Origin: Macrostomum hystrix
Taxonomy: Eukaryota; Platyhelminthes; Macrostomidae
Length of the DNA stretch: 64,000 nucleotides
Assembly (NCBI GenBank): GCA_950097015.1
Contig: CATNEN010000009.1
Span: 684,501 to 748,500, forward strand
Reading direction: 5' to 3'
Part shown: positions 12,801 to 24,585 of the stretch, in pieces
Numbering within the stretch: the stretch's first letter is position 1
Layout: every line of letters starts with the position of its first letter
Translations under genes and position numbers: made by a program
Notes under the pieces: generated by a model
Told to the model about the DNA's origin: nothing
What the model saw: only the letters and a program-made list of their open reading frames with translations
The model's database searches: none

Positions 12801-13570
12801 AGAGGATTGGATCATTGTAAGGATATATTAACTATATTATTTGCTTATGATTCTATTCATGTGCTAAATATTAATTAAATGTTTATTGCTTGTATAAGTA
12901 ATACCATTCCATTAAAATCGATCCTTCTTCATAAAACAAGAATTTCATAATGGTTGTGATATTTGATAAAGGAGAATGTATGTACTATTTATTCGAAACT
13001 ATTGTCATAACCAAGTTTTAAGTACAGTACAGTTATAATAAAACTTACATTCCAATGCTCAATACTGTGAGGTGGGTTGTGCTGGTGCTGCTGCTTCAAA
13101 CATGACTCACAGACTTGTAGCAGGTGGCAGGCAGAGCAGCGAAAATTAGCAGTGCTACTATTGCATAGCATGCAGCTGCCAGACTCCACGGACATTGAAC
13201 GTGAAAATGCTCGCAAAATAGCATCTTTGGATTGATCCCACTCTTGATTTGATTGTTGAATGCGGCTTTCATAGTCATGACAGTCAACGTTATATGATTG
13301 CATATAGGTAGAATCAGACGTTTTTTCTGCAGCAGCAGCAACATAATACTCTTCTGCTAATGGGTGCGACCTTTGGCAACAAAAAGCAAATAGTTGTTAG
13401 GACTTTAAACATGGAAAATGTAGGCAATAAACAAAAAAGAAGCAGACTTACATTTCAAAATGCTGAGATTTTGCTGATGCACCAATGCAAATTCGCTGAC
13501 TTCGATTACCTGGGCTCCATGTTTGAACAAAGTGTCCTTTTAGACCCTTTGTTGGTTTCTTTGGAGCCAT
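6843..13570 (-). CDS. KDZ-family transposase, nine exons, intact frame
   Basis: Exons, in reading order: 13570-13452, 13370-13049, 12701-12599, 12285-12047, 9475-9368, 9088-8763, 8441-8089, 7945-7850, 7531-6843. Every junction is GT-AG and phases match throughout, giving 784 residues without a stop. Residues 106-147 form a cysteine/histidine cluster (C-x2-C, C-x2-C, C-x2-C, then H..PPH.IEHW) like the CxC zinc modules that accompany KDZ transposases. The catalytic core shows LDGCFGMRH (D314), VSYDIACKL (D431) and DGEACERLWSHFR (E480), the expected acidic triad of the RNase H-like fold. The tail (about 525-670) is charged and helical. Start: ATG lies two bases after TTTTTTTCAG. Intron 4 (9476-12046) is swollen by decayed transposons, while the others are 81-347 bp. 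No terminal inverted repeats were found, so this may be a live transposon gene or a domesticated one. Exon boundaries are predictions. Confidence 0.85.
9555..10040 (-). mobile_element. GC-rich insert with (AAC)n runs in KDZ intron 4
   Basis: This block is much more GC-rich than its surroundings. On the minus strand it has (CAA)n at 9647-9662 and again near 10010-10024, bracketing about 350 bp. Simple AAC tails suggest a truncated non-LTR retrotransposon or a SINE-like element. Minus-strand frames run across it, but no enzyme motif is recognisable. Confidence 0.4.
10196..10840 (+). mobile_element. Mariner remnant A (transposase N-terminus)
   Basis: It begins with a mariner-like end, CGAGGGGTGTCCCAAAAAAA, at 10196. 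The frame 10457-10774 carries the paired helix-turn-helix region: a first HTH (TDLYRWLEDFKNGQTDVADD), the NRGRPSSP linker (GRPR-like AT-hook position) and a second HTH (VTTRDLADRLGSPKTSAHRI), then a degraded WVP.LLT block. The catalytic half is absent here. It lies in KDZ intron 4 on the opposite strand. The right boundary is uncertain. Confidence 0.75.
11040..11796 (+). mobile_element. Mariner remnant B, a different lineage, truncated
   Basis: Two frames (11102-11383 and 11397-11786), offset by a frame change near 11385, give an N-terminal HTH pair, REGRPN linker, DRWVPHQLT and GDETWIYLYDP with the first catalytic Asp, then KVMVAIFW. The sequence stops there, so the second and third catalytic Asp are missing. 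It differs clearly from remnant A, so two lineages inserted next to each other or one inside the other. CCCTCG followed by TA at 11791-11798 could be the right terminus paired with the left end of A at 10196. Confidence 0.78.
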
Positions 13571-16500
13571 TACTGAAAAAAATTATATGCAATAAATTTA
13601 TAAACATTTCATTTACCATGGTATTTAAGTACTTGTCAATAGAAAAAAATTCAGCACTTCAAAAAATGCTAGGGGCCTATACCAATAATGTCAAAAAATG
13701 ATGTACCAAGAGATTTGATTTTCCCACACATAAAACAACACTTAGGCCTAACAATACTTAATATTTCTTCCCTTTATAACCATATCTCAAATGACTCACA
13801 ACTGAATTAGTAGATCAGCCCTTTCATATTTGTACTGAATAGACACTTTTAAGCTACTAGGCACAACGTTACAACTTACCTGGGGTTTTTTGTATTAAAG
13901 AATTTCTTATGATTTACTATCATTGCTTTACTCCACTTTCAGTATTACATTCAGCTACTGATTCATTCAGCTAAATATAGCTGAATGTAATAGTTATGAG
14001 TGAGGAATTCACATTTTGCATTTTTGCATATTTGCATTAAATTTTTTTATCTTAAGGCTATCTTCTTTATATAATGTTCATACCATTGAGATTGAATCAT
14101 ATTTATCTGATATGTAAGCACTAAGCAATACAATAGGAGAAAAACTAAAAAAAGCAAGTCTGAAAACTAGGTCTAGGCAAGCTGTCTTGAGCAGAGCAGC
14201 ATGTTAGCAACATTTTACCACCCAGTAAAAACCGCTAACTTTAGGTTAGGCCCACCACATTGTAATGTCAACATAGCTAGGACTAGCATTGTAGATGAAC
14301 AGTAAGAAGAAGTCATAAATTTGTAGCCATTGAATTATCCAATAGGCCCTAGCTAAAAAAATTGGCCTGCTAATGCAATGAGTTACCATTTAAAAATCTA
14401 AATAACAATTGGGCCTACCTACATGGAGTAAACTACAAATACAATGGTGGACTGAAATATTTTAAATATATGAAGGCAAGTCTAGGCATACAAGTAGATG
14501 GTAGGCGAGACATGAAATGCAGCATTCTGAATCAAAATAAATAAGCAATTAGCTATAAGTACTAGCCTACCAATAATTTCAATTTTCAATAGAGTAGTCA
14601 ATTTTATCAATGGATTTTGACAACTGCTCGTCATTATTTTTTTATTCTTAAATTCAATTTTACGTTTGTCAAAAATTCGTTTTTATTTCCTTAACTTCGA
14701 CTTCGATAGGCCTAGCTTAGTTTCAGTTGTAAGGAAAAGAAGGACATGTTTAGATGCCTGCAAACATTATTAAATACAACTTTGTTTTATCCAACGAATT
14801 TTATATGCATTGCATGACACTCGAGGAAACTACATGCAACGCTACATTTATACATGTAGTTTCCCCGATTAACACCATTGGGAGTGTGTGTAGTTTCCCC
14901 CTTTACGGAGCGTAACACGGGTGACTATTTACAGTACCAACACATTAAAAAAAATATCGGTAACAAAAAAGTATTTTCAAACCTTTTAAATATGCGTTTC
15001 ATCCATTTACACATAGCTTTTTCATAAAATACATCAATTAAACAAACAACTTTGTTATAGATATTTAATATGCCGCTAGCTATTTCATTTGTAACTAAAC
15101 ATTGCAGGCTGTGGTCGTTAATGCAAATGTTAAGATGTGTCAATAAAAACTAGTCATCAGTGATGTTTTATATGTTTTTATTTTGATCTCCTTAATAAGA
15201 ATTTTCTGCTTGCGGATAAGGATTTAACGAAGAATGCAATTGTCAAAGTAAAGGTTTCATGGAAACATTTTACGTGTTAAATTGTGCAGTACTGAATTAC
15301 AGATTAACATTCACATAAAAATATCTTAAAACAAATCCCCAATTTTTAAATAAGTACTGCTTTCAAGCCAGTGTTAAAACTAATTGCTCCTGTCGCTTTT
15401 ATTATCGCTTTGCATATTTAGCAACAATGATTTCAGACTTAATCATTGCAGTGTAAGTTAATCTTCATTAATACGAGTATTAAACTAAACATTTTACTTT
15501 TTTACCTAATCAATTTTTGTAAGTAAGTTCATTTTTGCTACGCATTACTTGTTTTAAAAAACCTTTCTTGCCTAATCTAAATTCTTTGGCTTACTGTAGC
15601 AATATTAACAATGTTGGAACTAATAATCACACTCACACTCACAGTCCATCATGTAGCTGGTGTTGTCTGCCAAAGTTGGCATAGGCCTACATAGTTGGTG
15701 TGCACTTGCTTCACACTGAATTCTTGACTGAGCTTGGCTGAATGTACACTGAACTTAGTGCTCCATGTGGGCATAATGCAATGCACCACATATCTAGTAA
15801 GAAGTAGGCCTAGGGTTGTTGACAAAAGAAATTTGGCTTTGTTTTATAGCCTATGTAGGTATCTTTTTTTATTGGCATAAAGGCTCAGAAGCCTATTTAG
15901 ACTTATGTAAGACACAAAATATTTTGTGTTCAGTCTACGGATCTAGGACTTATGTATTGTAGCCTAATAATTGTCTACTTAGCTATTTAGGTAGACTAAG
16001 CAACTTTCTCGACTAAGTCAGATAGTTAGCTTATACAATAGAATTTTAAATTATTTTAAGTTCTCTTATTGTCTAGGTAATGTAGAAAATAGATAGCTAA
16101 GCCACAATCTTTTGGTTCTCTTGATGAAAGAAAAATATACCTAGCTTAGCTTTTTTATTTTAATTTTTTTAGCTACTTACCTAGCTAGTACTAGCTTTAA
16201 CCAGCTTCCTTTTTGAGGAAAATTTACCTAAAAATAATTTTAATGTTTTCAAGCAGATTTTATGTTCTTAACTTTTTATCACATGGCTCAATGGCACAAA
16301 TACAAAATATCTTTTAGCAATTGTGTGCCACTAGGTTTCACAATAAGCCACAATTCATAACAAAAAAAGCTTGGTTCATATGAAATTAGCTAGCATAGCT
16401 TTACTTTGTTGATTATGGCACAAAAATATACGTATGTCACAAAAATGCACAGTCTGCATCGACAAGCTAACTGAATGGAGTTTTGCATTGAATGCTCACT

Positions 16501-16660
16501 TATACTCTATATTGTAGAACACTATTCATCAATGCCTGTGCTATCCTTAACTTCAAACTGTGAGTATTAGCAATTGGCTGGTGCTTTTGCTTGGAAATTA
16601 GAAGGCCTGTCCTGCCCTTTAGTGCTATGTGGAAGGCATTCAGTCTATAGGTTTTTTAAG
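13571..16660. other. AT-rich gene-poor stretch
   Basis: No supported gene. The plus-strand frame at 13360-13701 overlaps KDZ exons 1-2 and is judged a shadow. The stretch probably includes the KDZ promoter and part of an intron upstream of the terminal exon at 17440, but no upstream exon could be identified. Confidence 0.5.
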
Positions 16661-16664
16661 TCTG

Positions 16665-17412
16665 TGGGCTGTCACAGTCTGTAGGCTGTCACAGTCTGTG
16701 GGCTGTCATAGTCTGTGGGCTGTCACAGTCTGTGGGCTGTGATAGTCTCCATGGTGTCGCAGTCTGTAGGCTGTGGTAGTCTCCATGCTGTCGCAGTCTG
16801 TAGGCTGTGATATTCTGTAGGCTGTGGTAGTCTGTAGGCTGTGGTAGTCTGTAGGCTGTGGTAGTCTCCATGCTGTCGCAGTCTGTAGGCTGTGATAGTC
16901 TGAAGGCTGTGGTAGTCTGTAGGCTGTGGTAGTCTGTAGGCTGTGATAGTCTGTAGGCTGTGGTAGTCTGTAGGCTGTGGTAGTCTGTAGGCTGTGGTAG
17001 TCTGTAGGCTGTGGTAGTCTGTAGGCTGTGGTAGTCTGTAGGCTGTGGTAGTCTGTAGGCTGTGGTAGTCTGTAGGCTGTGATAGTCTGTAGGCTGTGGT
17101 AGTCTTTAGGCTGTGGTAGTCTGTAGGCTGTGGTAGTCTGTAGGCTGTGGTAGTCTGTAGGCTGTGGTAGTCTGTAGGCTGTGGTAGTCTGTAGGCTGTG
17201 GTAGTCTGTAGGCTGTGATAGTCTGTAGGCTGTGGTAGTCTTTAGGCTGTGGTAGTCTGTAGGCTGTGGTAGTCTGTAGGCTGTGGTAGTCTGTAGGCTG
17301 TGGTAGTCTGTAGGCTGTGATAGTCTGTAGGCTGTGGTAGTCTTTAGGCTGTGGTAGTCTGTAGGCTGTGGTAGTCTGTAGGCTGTGGTAGTCTGTAGGC
17401 TGTGATAGTCTC
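16665..17412. repeat. 17-bp minisatellite, about 43 copies
   Basis: Unit TAGTCTGTAGGCTGTGG, with G/A (GTGG versus GTGA) and CTCCAT/TTTAGG variants concentrated at the left edge. Three units equal 51 bp, so one minus-strand frame stays open (period 17 residues); this is a repeat artefact. The array ends about 28 bp before the predicted splice acceptor at 17438-17439. Confidence 0.96.
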
Positions 17413-17439
17413 TAACGCACACCAAATCGCCAACTCCAG

Positions 17440-17602
17440 TCGTGATGACAAGCAGCACCAATTTGAATTTGACGACGCGGGCCGCGCTTCATTTGGCGAC
17501 AAGACGCGCGAGTTTCTACGCAGCCTTCGCTACTTCCGGGTCTTTATCGGCCTGTGGAACATCTTCGTCATACTACTCATGCTCACGATGTTCAGTAGTT
17601 AG
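17440..17602 (+). CDS. Terminal exon of an unrecognised membrane protein
   Basis: A CTAAC branch-point-like motif (17412-17416) is followed by CAACTCCAG, an acceptor at 17438-17439. The exon then reads RDDKQHQFEFDDAGRASFGD in one frame, followed by KTREFLRSLRYFRV and a hydrophobic segment FIGLWNIFVILLMLTMF, with TAG at 17600-17602. That gives 54 codons ending in a single C-terminal transmembrane helix with a charged region before it. Upstream exons were not found; they may lie left of the 17-bp array. The family is not recognised. Composition and splice signals favour a real exon. Confidence 0.5.
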
Positions 17603-18021
17603 TGGCTCTGCCTGATCAGTTCATGCTGCCCAGCGATGCATAACCAATAGACCACAATTTTTAATCTCTGGTTTTATTTTCCCAGATGTTTAAATTATGT
17701 TTATCATAGGCGGTTGATGGTTTCTGATTCACCTGTTCTGATAGATATGTAAATTCATTATTCGCCCAGCTATGTTACTGTTGCTAACCATTGAGCGGGT
17801 CGGCTTATTTAATTTCCACTTTGCAAACACTTTCTCTGAACCTGAAATAGGTGCTTGAAATGCTTTAAAATGCTGGAAACTCAGATGATTGGTTTCGGTT
17901 TTCCGTCAGGCCCGTTGACACCGAAAGCCTAGTTTTCACATTAATTTGCATCTCACAGCTGCCCCGACTGTCACCGCGTAGCTGTTGTGATTTTTCTACT
18001 TATGTTGCTGTAAATACTGAA

Positions 18022-18027
18022 AATAAA
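18022..18027 (+). promoter_or_regulatory. Polyadenylation signal AATAAA
   Basis: AATAAA lies 420 bp after the stop at 17602, at the end of a unique stretch and about 100 bp before the 26/32-bp array. It is a plausible 3' end for the membrane-protein transcript. Confidence 0.45.
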
Positions 18028-18129
18028 TCAGTACGGATATTGTTACAGCCTCCGCTGCTTTGCTCTCTAACAAGCTTCGAAACGAGACTGTTGTGGTGCT
18101 TTTTTGGTGTGACTTTTCTCACTTTTAAT

Positions 18130-21100
18130 TGTCCTTCAGTGAGTGGCTTCTCCACTGCCCTTCAGTGTGTGGCTTCTCCACTGCCCTTCAGTGAGTGGTA
18201 TTGGCTTCTCCACTGCCCTTCAGTGTGTGGTATTGGCTTCTCCACTGCCCTTCAGTGTGTGGTATTGGCTTCTCCACTGTCCTTCAGTGAGTGGCTTCTC
18301 CACTGCCCTTCAGTGTGTGGCTTCTCCACTGCCCTTCAGTGAGTGGTATTGGCTTCTCCACTGCCCTTCAGTGAGTGGTATTGGCTTCTCCACTGCCCTT
18401 CAGTGAGTGGCTTCTCCACTGTCCTTCAGTGAGTGGCTTCTCCACTGCCCTTCAGTGTGTGGCTTCTCCACTGCCCTTCAGTGAGTGGTATTGGCTTCTC
18501 CACTGCCCTTCAGTGAGTGGCTTCTCCACTGCCCTTCAGTGTGTGGTATTGGCTTCTCCACTGCCCTTCAGTGAGTGGTATTGGCTTCTCCACTGCCCTT
18601 CAGTGTGTGGCTTCTCCACTGCCCTTCAGTGTGTGGTATTGGCTTCTCCACTGCCCTTCAGTGAGTGGTATTGGCTTCTCCACTGCCCTTCAGTGAGTGG
18701 TATTGGCTTCTCCACTGCCCTTCAGTGAGTGGTATTGGCTTCTCCACTGCCCTTCAGTGAGTGGCTTCTCCACTGCCCTTCAGTGTGTGGTATTGGCTTC
18801 TCCACTGCCCTTCAGTGAGTGGCTTCTCCACTGCCCTTCAGTGTGTGGTATTGGCTTCTCCACTGCCCTTCAGTGAGTGGCTTCTCCACTGCCCTTCAGT
18901 GTGTGGCTTCTCCACTGCCCTTCAGTGTGTGGTATTGGCTTCTCCACTGCCCTTCAGTGAGTGGCTTCTCCACTGCCCTTCAGTGTGTGGTATTGGCTTC
19001 TCCACTGTCCTTCAGTGAGTGGCTTCTCCACTGCCCTTCAGTGTGTGGCTTCTCCACTGCCCTTCAGTGAGTGGTATTGGCTTCTCCACTGCCCTTCAGT
19101 GAGTGGCTTCTCCACTGCCCTTCAGTGTGTGGCTTCTCCACTGCCCTTCAGTGTGTGGCTTCTCCACTGCCCTTCAGTGTGTGGCTTCTCCACTGCCCTT
19201 CAGTGTGTGGCTTCTCCACTGCCCTTCAGTGAGTGGCTTCTCCGCTGCCCTTCAGTGTGTGGTATTGGCTTCTCCACTGCCCTTCAGTGAGTGGCTTCTC
19301 CACTGCCCTTCAGTGAGTGGCTTCTCCACTGCCCTTCAGTGTGTGGTATTGGCTTCTCCACTGCCCTTCAGTGAGTGGCTTCTCCGCTGCCCTTCAGTGT
19401 GTGGCTTCTCCACTGCCCTTCAGTGTGTGGCTTCTCCACTGCCCTTCAGTGAGTGGCTTCTCCGCTGCCCTTCAGTGTGTGGTATTGGCTTCTCCACTGC
19501 CCTTCAGTGAGTGGCTTCTCCACTGCCCTTCAGTGAGTGGCTTCTCCACTGCCCTTCAGTGTGTGGTATTGGCTTCTCCACTGCCCTTCAGTGAGTGGCT
19601 TCTCCACTGCCCTTCAGTGAGTGGCTTCTCCACTGCCCTTCAGTGAGTGGCTTCTCCACTGCCCTTCAGTGAGTGGCTTCTCCACTGCCCTTCAGTGAGT
19701 GGCTTCTCCACTGCCCTTCAGTGTGTGGCTTCTCCACTGCCCTTCAGTGAGTGGTATTGGCTTCTCCACTGCCCTTCAGTGAGTGGCTTCTCCACTGCCC
19801 TTCAGTGTGTGGTATTGGCTTCTCCACTGCCCTTCAGTGAGTGGTATTGGCTTCTCCACTGCCCTTCAGTGAGTGGCTTCTCCACTGCCCTTCAGTGTGT
19901 GGTATTGGCTTCTCCACTGCCCTTCAGTGAGTGGTATTGGCTTCTCCACTGCCCTTCAGTGTGTGGTATTGGCTTCTCCACTGCCCTTCAGTGAGTGGCT
20001 TCTCCACTGCCCTTCAGTGTGTGGTATTGGCTTCTCCACTGTCCTTCAGTGAGTGGCTTCTCCACTGCCCTTCAGTGTGTGGCTTCTCCACTGCCCTTCA
20101 GTGAGTGGTATTGGCTTCTCCACTGCCCTTCAGTGAGTGGCTTCTCCACTGCCCTTCAGTGTGTGGCTTCTCCACTGCCCTTCAGTGTGTGGCTTCTCCA
20201 CTGCCCTTCAGTGTGTGGCTTCTCCACTGCCCTTCAGTGTGTGGCTTCTCCACTGCCCTTCAGTGAGTGGCTTCTCCGCTGCCCTTCAGTGTGTGGTATT
20301 GGCTTCTCCACTGCCCTTCAGTGAGTGGCTTCTCCACTGCCCTTCAGTGAGTGGCTTCTCCACTGCCCTTCAGTGTGTGGTATTGGCTTCTCCACTGCCC
20401 TTCAGTGAGTGGCTTCTCCACTGCCCTTCAGTGTGTGGCTTCTCCACTGCCCTTCAGTGTGTGGCTTCTCCACTGCCCTTCAGTGAGTGGCTTCTCCGCT
20501 GCCCTTCAGTGTGTGGTATTGGCTTCTCCACTGCCCTTCAGTGAGTGGCTTCTCCACTGCCCTTCAGTGAGTGGCTTCTCCACTGCCCTTCAGTGTGTGG
20601 TATTGGCTTCTCCACTGCCCTTCAGTGAGTGGCTTCTCCACTGCCCTTCAGTGAGTGGCTTCTCCACTGCCCTTCAGTGAGTGGCTTCTCCACTGCCCTT
20701 CAGTGAGTGGCTTCTCCACTGCCCTTCAGTGAGTGGCTTCTCCACTGCCCTTCAGTGAGTGGCTTCTCCACTGCCCTTCAGTGAGTGGCTTCTCCACTGC
20801 CCTTCAGTGAGTGGCTTCTCCACTGCCCTTCAGTGAGTGGCTTCTCCACTGCCCTTCAGTGAGTGGCTTCTCCACTGCCCTTCAGTGTGTGGCTTCTCCA
20901 CTGCCCTTCAGTGTGTGGTATTGGCTTCTCCACTGCCCTTCAGTGAGTGGTATTGGCTTCTCCACTGCCCTTCAGTGAGTGGTATTGGCTTCTCCACTGC
21001 CCTTCAGTGAGTGGTATTGGCTTCTCCACTGCCCTTCAGTGAGTGGTATTGGCTTCTCCACTGCCCTTCAGTGAGTGGTATTGGCTTCTCCACTGCCCTT

Positions 21101-24100
21101 CAGTGTGTGGCTTCTCCACTGCCCTTCAGTGTGTGGCTTCTCCACTGCCCTTCAGTGTGTGGCTTCTCCACTGCCCTTCAGTGATTGGTGTTGGCTTCTC
21201 CACTGCCCTTCAGTGTGTGGCTTCTCCACTGCCCTTCAGTGTGTGGCTTCTCCACTGCCCTTCAGTGATTGGTGTTGGCTTCTCCACTGCCCTTCAGTGT
21301 GTGGCTTCTCCACTGCCCTTCAGTGTGTGGCTTCTCCACTGCCCTTCAGTGTGTGGCTTCTCCACTGCCCTTCAGTGATTGGTGTTGGCTTCTCCACTGC
21401 CCTTCAGTGTGTGGCTTCTCCACTGCCCTTCAGTGAGTGGTATTGGCTTCTCCACTGCCCTTCAGTGAGTGGTATTGGCTTCTCCACTGCCCTTCAGTGA
21501 GTGGTATTGGCTTCTCCACTGCCCTTCAGTGAGTGGTATTGGCTTCTCCACTGCCCTTCAGTGAGTGGTATTGGCTTCTCCACTGCCCTTCAGTGAGTGG
21601 TATTGGCTTCTCCACTGCCCTTCAGTGAGTGGTATTGGCTTCTCCACTGCCCTTCAGTGAGTGGCTTCTCCACTGCCCTTCAGTGAGTGGCTTCTCCACT
21701 GCCCTTTAGTGAGTGGCTTCTCCACTGCCCTTCAGTGTGTGGTATTGGCTTCTCCACTGCCCTTCAGTGAGTGGCTTCTCCACTGCCCTTCAGTGAGTGG
21801 CTTCTCCACTGCCCTTCAGTGAGTGGCTTCTCCACTGCCCTTCAGTGAGTGGCTTCTCCACTGCCCTTCAGTGAGTGGCTTCTCCACTGCCCTTCAGTGT
21901 GTGGTATTGGCTTCTCCACTGCCCTTCAGTGAGTGGCTTCTCCACTGCCCTTCAGTGAGTGGCTTCTCCACTGCCCTTTAGTGAGTGGCTTCTCCACTGC
22001 CCTTCAGTGAGTGGCTTCTCCACTGCCCTTCAGTGAGTGGCTTCTCCACTGCCCTTCAGTGTGTGGTATTGGCTTCTCCACTGCCCTTCAGTGAGTGGCT
22101 TCTCCACTGCCCTTCAGTGAGTGGCTTCTCCACTGCCCTTCAGTGAGTGGCTTCTCCACTGCCCTTCAGTGTGTGGTATTGGCTTCTCCACTGCCCTTCA
22201 GTGAGTGGCTTCTCCACTGCCCTTCAGTGAGTGGCTTCTCCACTGCCCTTCAGTGAGTGGCTTCTCCACTGCCCTTTAGTGAGTGGCTTCTCCACTGCCC
22301 TTCAGTGAGTGGCTTCTCCACTGCCCTTCAGTGAGTGGCTTCTCCACTGCCCTTTAGTGAGTGGCTTCTCCACTGCCCTTCAGTGAGTGGCTTCTCCACT
22401 GCCCTTCAGTGTGTGGCTTCTCCACTGCCCTTCAGTGTGTGGCTTCTCCACTGCCCTTCAGTGTGTGGCTTCTCCACTGCCCTTCAGTGATTGGTGTTGG
22501 CTTCTCCACTGCCCTTCAGTGTGTGGCTTCTCCACTGCCCTTCAGTGTGTGGCTTCTCCACTGCCCTTCAGTGATTGGTGTTGGCTTCTCCACTGCCCTT
22601 CAGTGTGTGGCTTCTCCACTGCCCTTCAGTGAGTGGTATTGGCTTCTCCACTGCCCTTCAGTGAGTGGTATTGGCTTCTCCACTGCCCTTCAGTGAGTGG
22701 CTTCTCCACTGCCCTTCAGTGTGTGGTATTGGCTTCTCCACTGCCCTTCAGTGTGTGGTATTGGCTTCTCCACTGCCCTTCAGTGAGTGGTATTGGCTTC
22801 TCCACTGCCCTTCAGTGAGTGGCTTCTCCACTGCCCTTCAGTGTGTGGTATTGGCTTCTCCACTGCCCTTCAGTGTGTGGTATTGGCTTCTCCACTGCCC
22901 TTCAGTGTGTGGTATTGGCTTCTCCACTGCCCTTCAGTGTGTGGCTTCTCCACTGCCCTTCAGTGATTGGTGTTGGCTTCTCCACTGCCCTTCAGTGTGT
23001 GGCTTCTCCACTGCCCTTCAGTGAGTGGTATTGGCTTCTCCACTGCCCTTCAGTGAGTGGTATTGGCTTCTCCACTGCCCTTCAGTGAGTGGTATTGGCT
23101 TCTCCACTGCCCTTCAGTGAGTGGCTTCTCCACTGCCCTTCAGTGTGTGGTATTGGCTTCTCCACTGCCCTTTAGTGAGTGGCTTCTCCACTGCCCTTCA
23201 GTGAGTGGCTTCTCCACTGCCCTTCAGTGAGTGGCTTCTCCACTGCCCTTCAGTGAGTGGCTTCTCCACTGCCCTTCAGTGAGTGGCTTCTCCACTGCCC
23301 TTCAGTGAGTGGCTTCTCCACTGCCCTTCAGTGTGTGGCTTCTCCACTGCCCTTCAGTGTGTGGTATTGGCTTCTCCACTGCCCTTCAGTGTGTGGTATT
23401 GGCTTCTCCACTGCCCTTCAGTGTGTGGCTTCTCCACTGCCCTTCAGTGTGTGGTATTGGCTTCTCCACTGCCCTTCAGTGTGTGGTATTGGCTTCTCTA
23501 CTGCCCTTCAGTGTGTGGTATTGGCTTCTCCACTGCCCTTCAGTGTGTGGTATTGGCTTCTCCACTGCCCTTCAGTGAGTGGCTTCTCCACTGCCCTTCA
23601 GTGAGTGGCTTCTCCACTGCCCTTCAGTGTGTGGCTTCTCCACTGCCCTTCAGTGTGTGGTATTGGCTTCTCTACTGCCCTTCAGTGTGTGGTATTGGCT
23701 TCTCCACTGCCCTTCAGTGTGTGGTATTGGCTTCTCCACTGCCCTTCAGTGTGTGGTATTGGCTTCTCTACTGCCCTTCAGTGTGTGGTATTGGCTTCTC
23801 CACTGCCCTTCAGTGTGTGGTATTGGCTTCTCCACTGCCCTTCAGTGTGTGGCTTCTCCACTGCCCTTCAGTGTGTGGTATTGGCTTCTCCACTGCCCTT
23901 CAGTGTGTGGTATTGGCTTCTCTACTGCCCTTCAGTGTGTGGTATTGGCTTCTCCACTGCCCTTCAGTGTGTGGTATTGGCTTCTCTACTGCCCTTCAGT
24001 GTGTGGTATTGGCTTCTCCACTGCCCTTCAGTGTGTGGTATTGGCTTCTCTACTGCCCTTCAGTGTGTGGTATTGGCTTCTCCACTGCCCTTCAGTGTGT

Positions 24101-24152
24101 GGTATTGGCTTCTCTACTGCCCTTCAGTGTGTGGTATTGGCTTCTCCACTGC
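18130..24152. repeat. 6-kb dimorphic minisatellite, 26-bp and 32-bp units
   Basis: The basic unit is GGCTTCTCCACTGCCCTTCAGTG(A/T)GT (26 bp). A longer form inserts GGTATT (32 bp), and a rare form has GATTGGTGTT. Roughly 210 units alternate irregularly. Both lengths leave remainder 2 on division by 3, so plus-strand frames stay open for long distances and stop only where TGA of GTGAGT falls in frame. Block duplication is visible: about 18961-19680 recurs at 19995-20714 (offset 1034 bp). The right end (23300-24152) is enriched in 32-bp units with a CTCTACTGC variant. Confidence 0.97.
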
Positions 24153-24585
24153 ACATCATTGTTGGCTTCCCTTCTTGCGGGAGAGAAACGGATACAAAGC
24201 CCGATCGGTTTAAACGTTACAATGCTCGGACAAAAATGCATTTAGGCCTGATATTTGAGTAGAACTAATGTGTATGCCAATGAAAAACCCAAACTAAACA
24301 CCCATACTGCATTCACTATATGGCCCGGGATCAGGCAGGCGAACAAGCCATGTCGTGAGGTGTGCTTCAGCAGCGATCATACACAACCTTAGCACAATAT
24401 TTGAGAAGCTTGCAGGCTGCGATCCGAAACAAACAAATTCATGTATGCCAGTTTGTCAGAAAAGAGGTATTCAGACAAAGAGCTGGCAGCACTGAATACA
24501 TTTAAGCGAGGATGCTATCCGCTCTCACGCTGTCTCACTGCCTGCTCAGTGCACCCGTAGGTCCTGTATAGAAATTCTAGAAGGA
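24153..24585. other. Spacer upstream of the PAN/lectin-like gene
   Basis: Unique sequence that would include promoter and 5' untranslated region of the gene at 24586. No clear TATA element. Confidence 0.4.

Noticed and set aside
13360-13701. 113-residue plus-strand frame
   Set aside because: It lies antisense over KDZ exons 1 and 2, which have matching splice phases; its composition looks like chance.
16689-17461. 251-residue minus-strand repeat frame
   Set aside because: It is three phases of a 17-bp tandem unit.
18040-24262. Many long plus-strand frames of the ASPLPFS/LLHCPSV type
   Set aside because: They translate the 26/32-bp array in all phases; the same units are read in every frame and the stops follow unit type, so they are not evidence of a protein.
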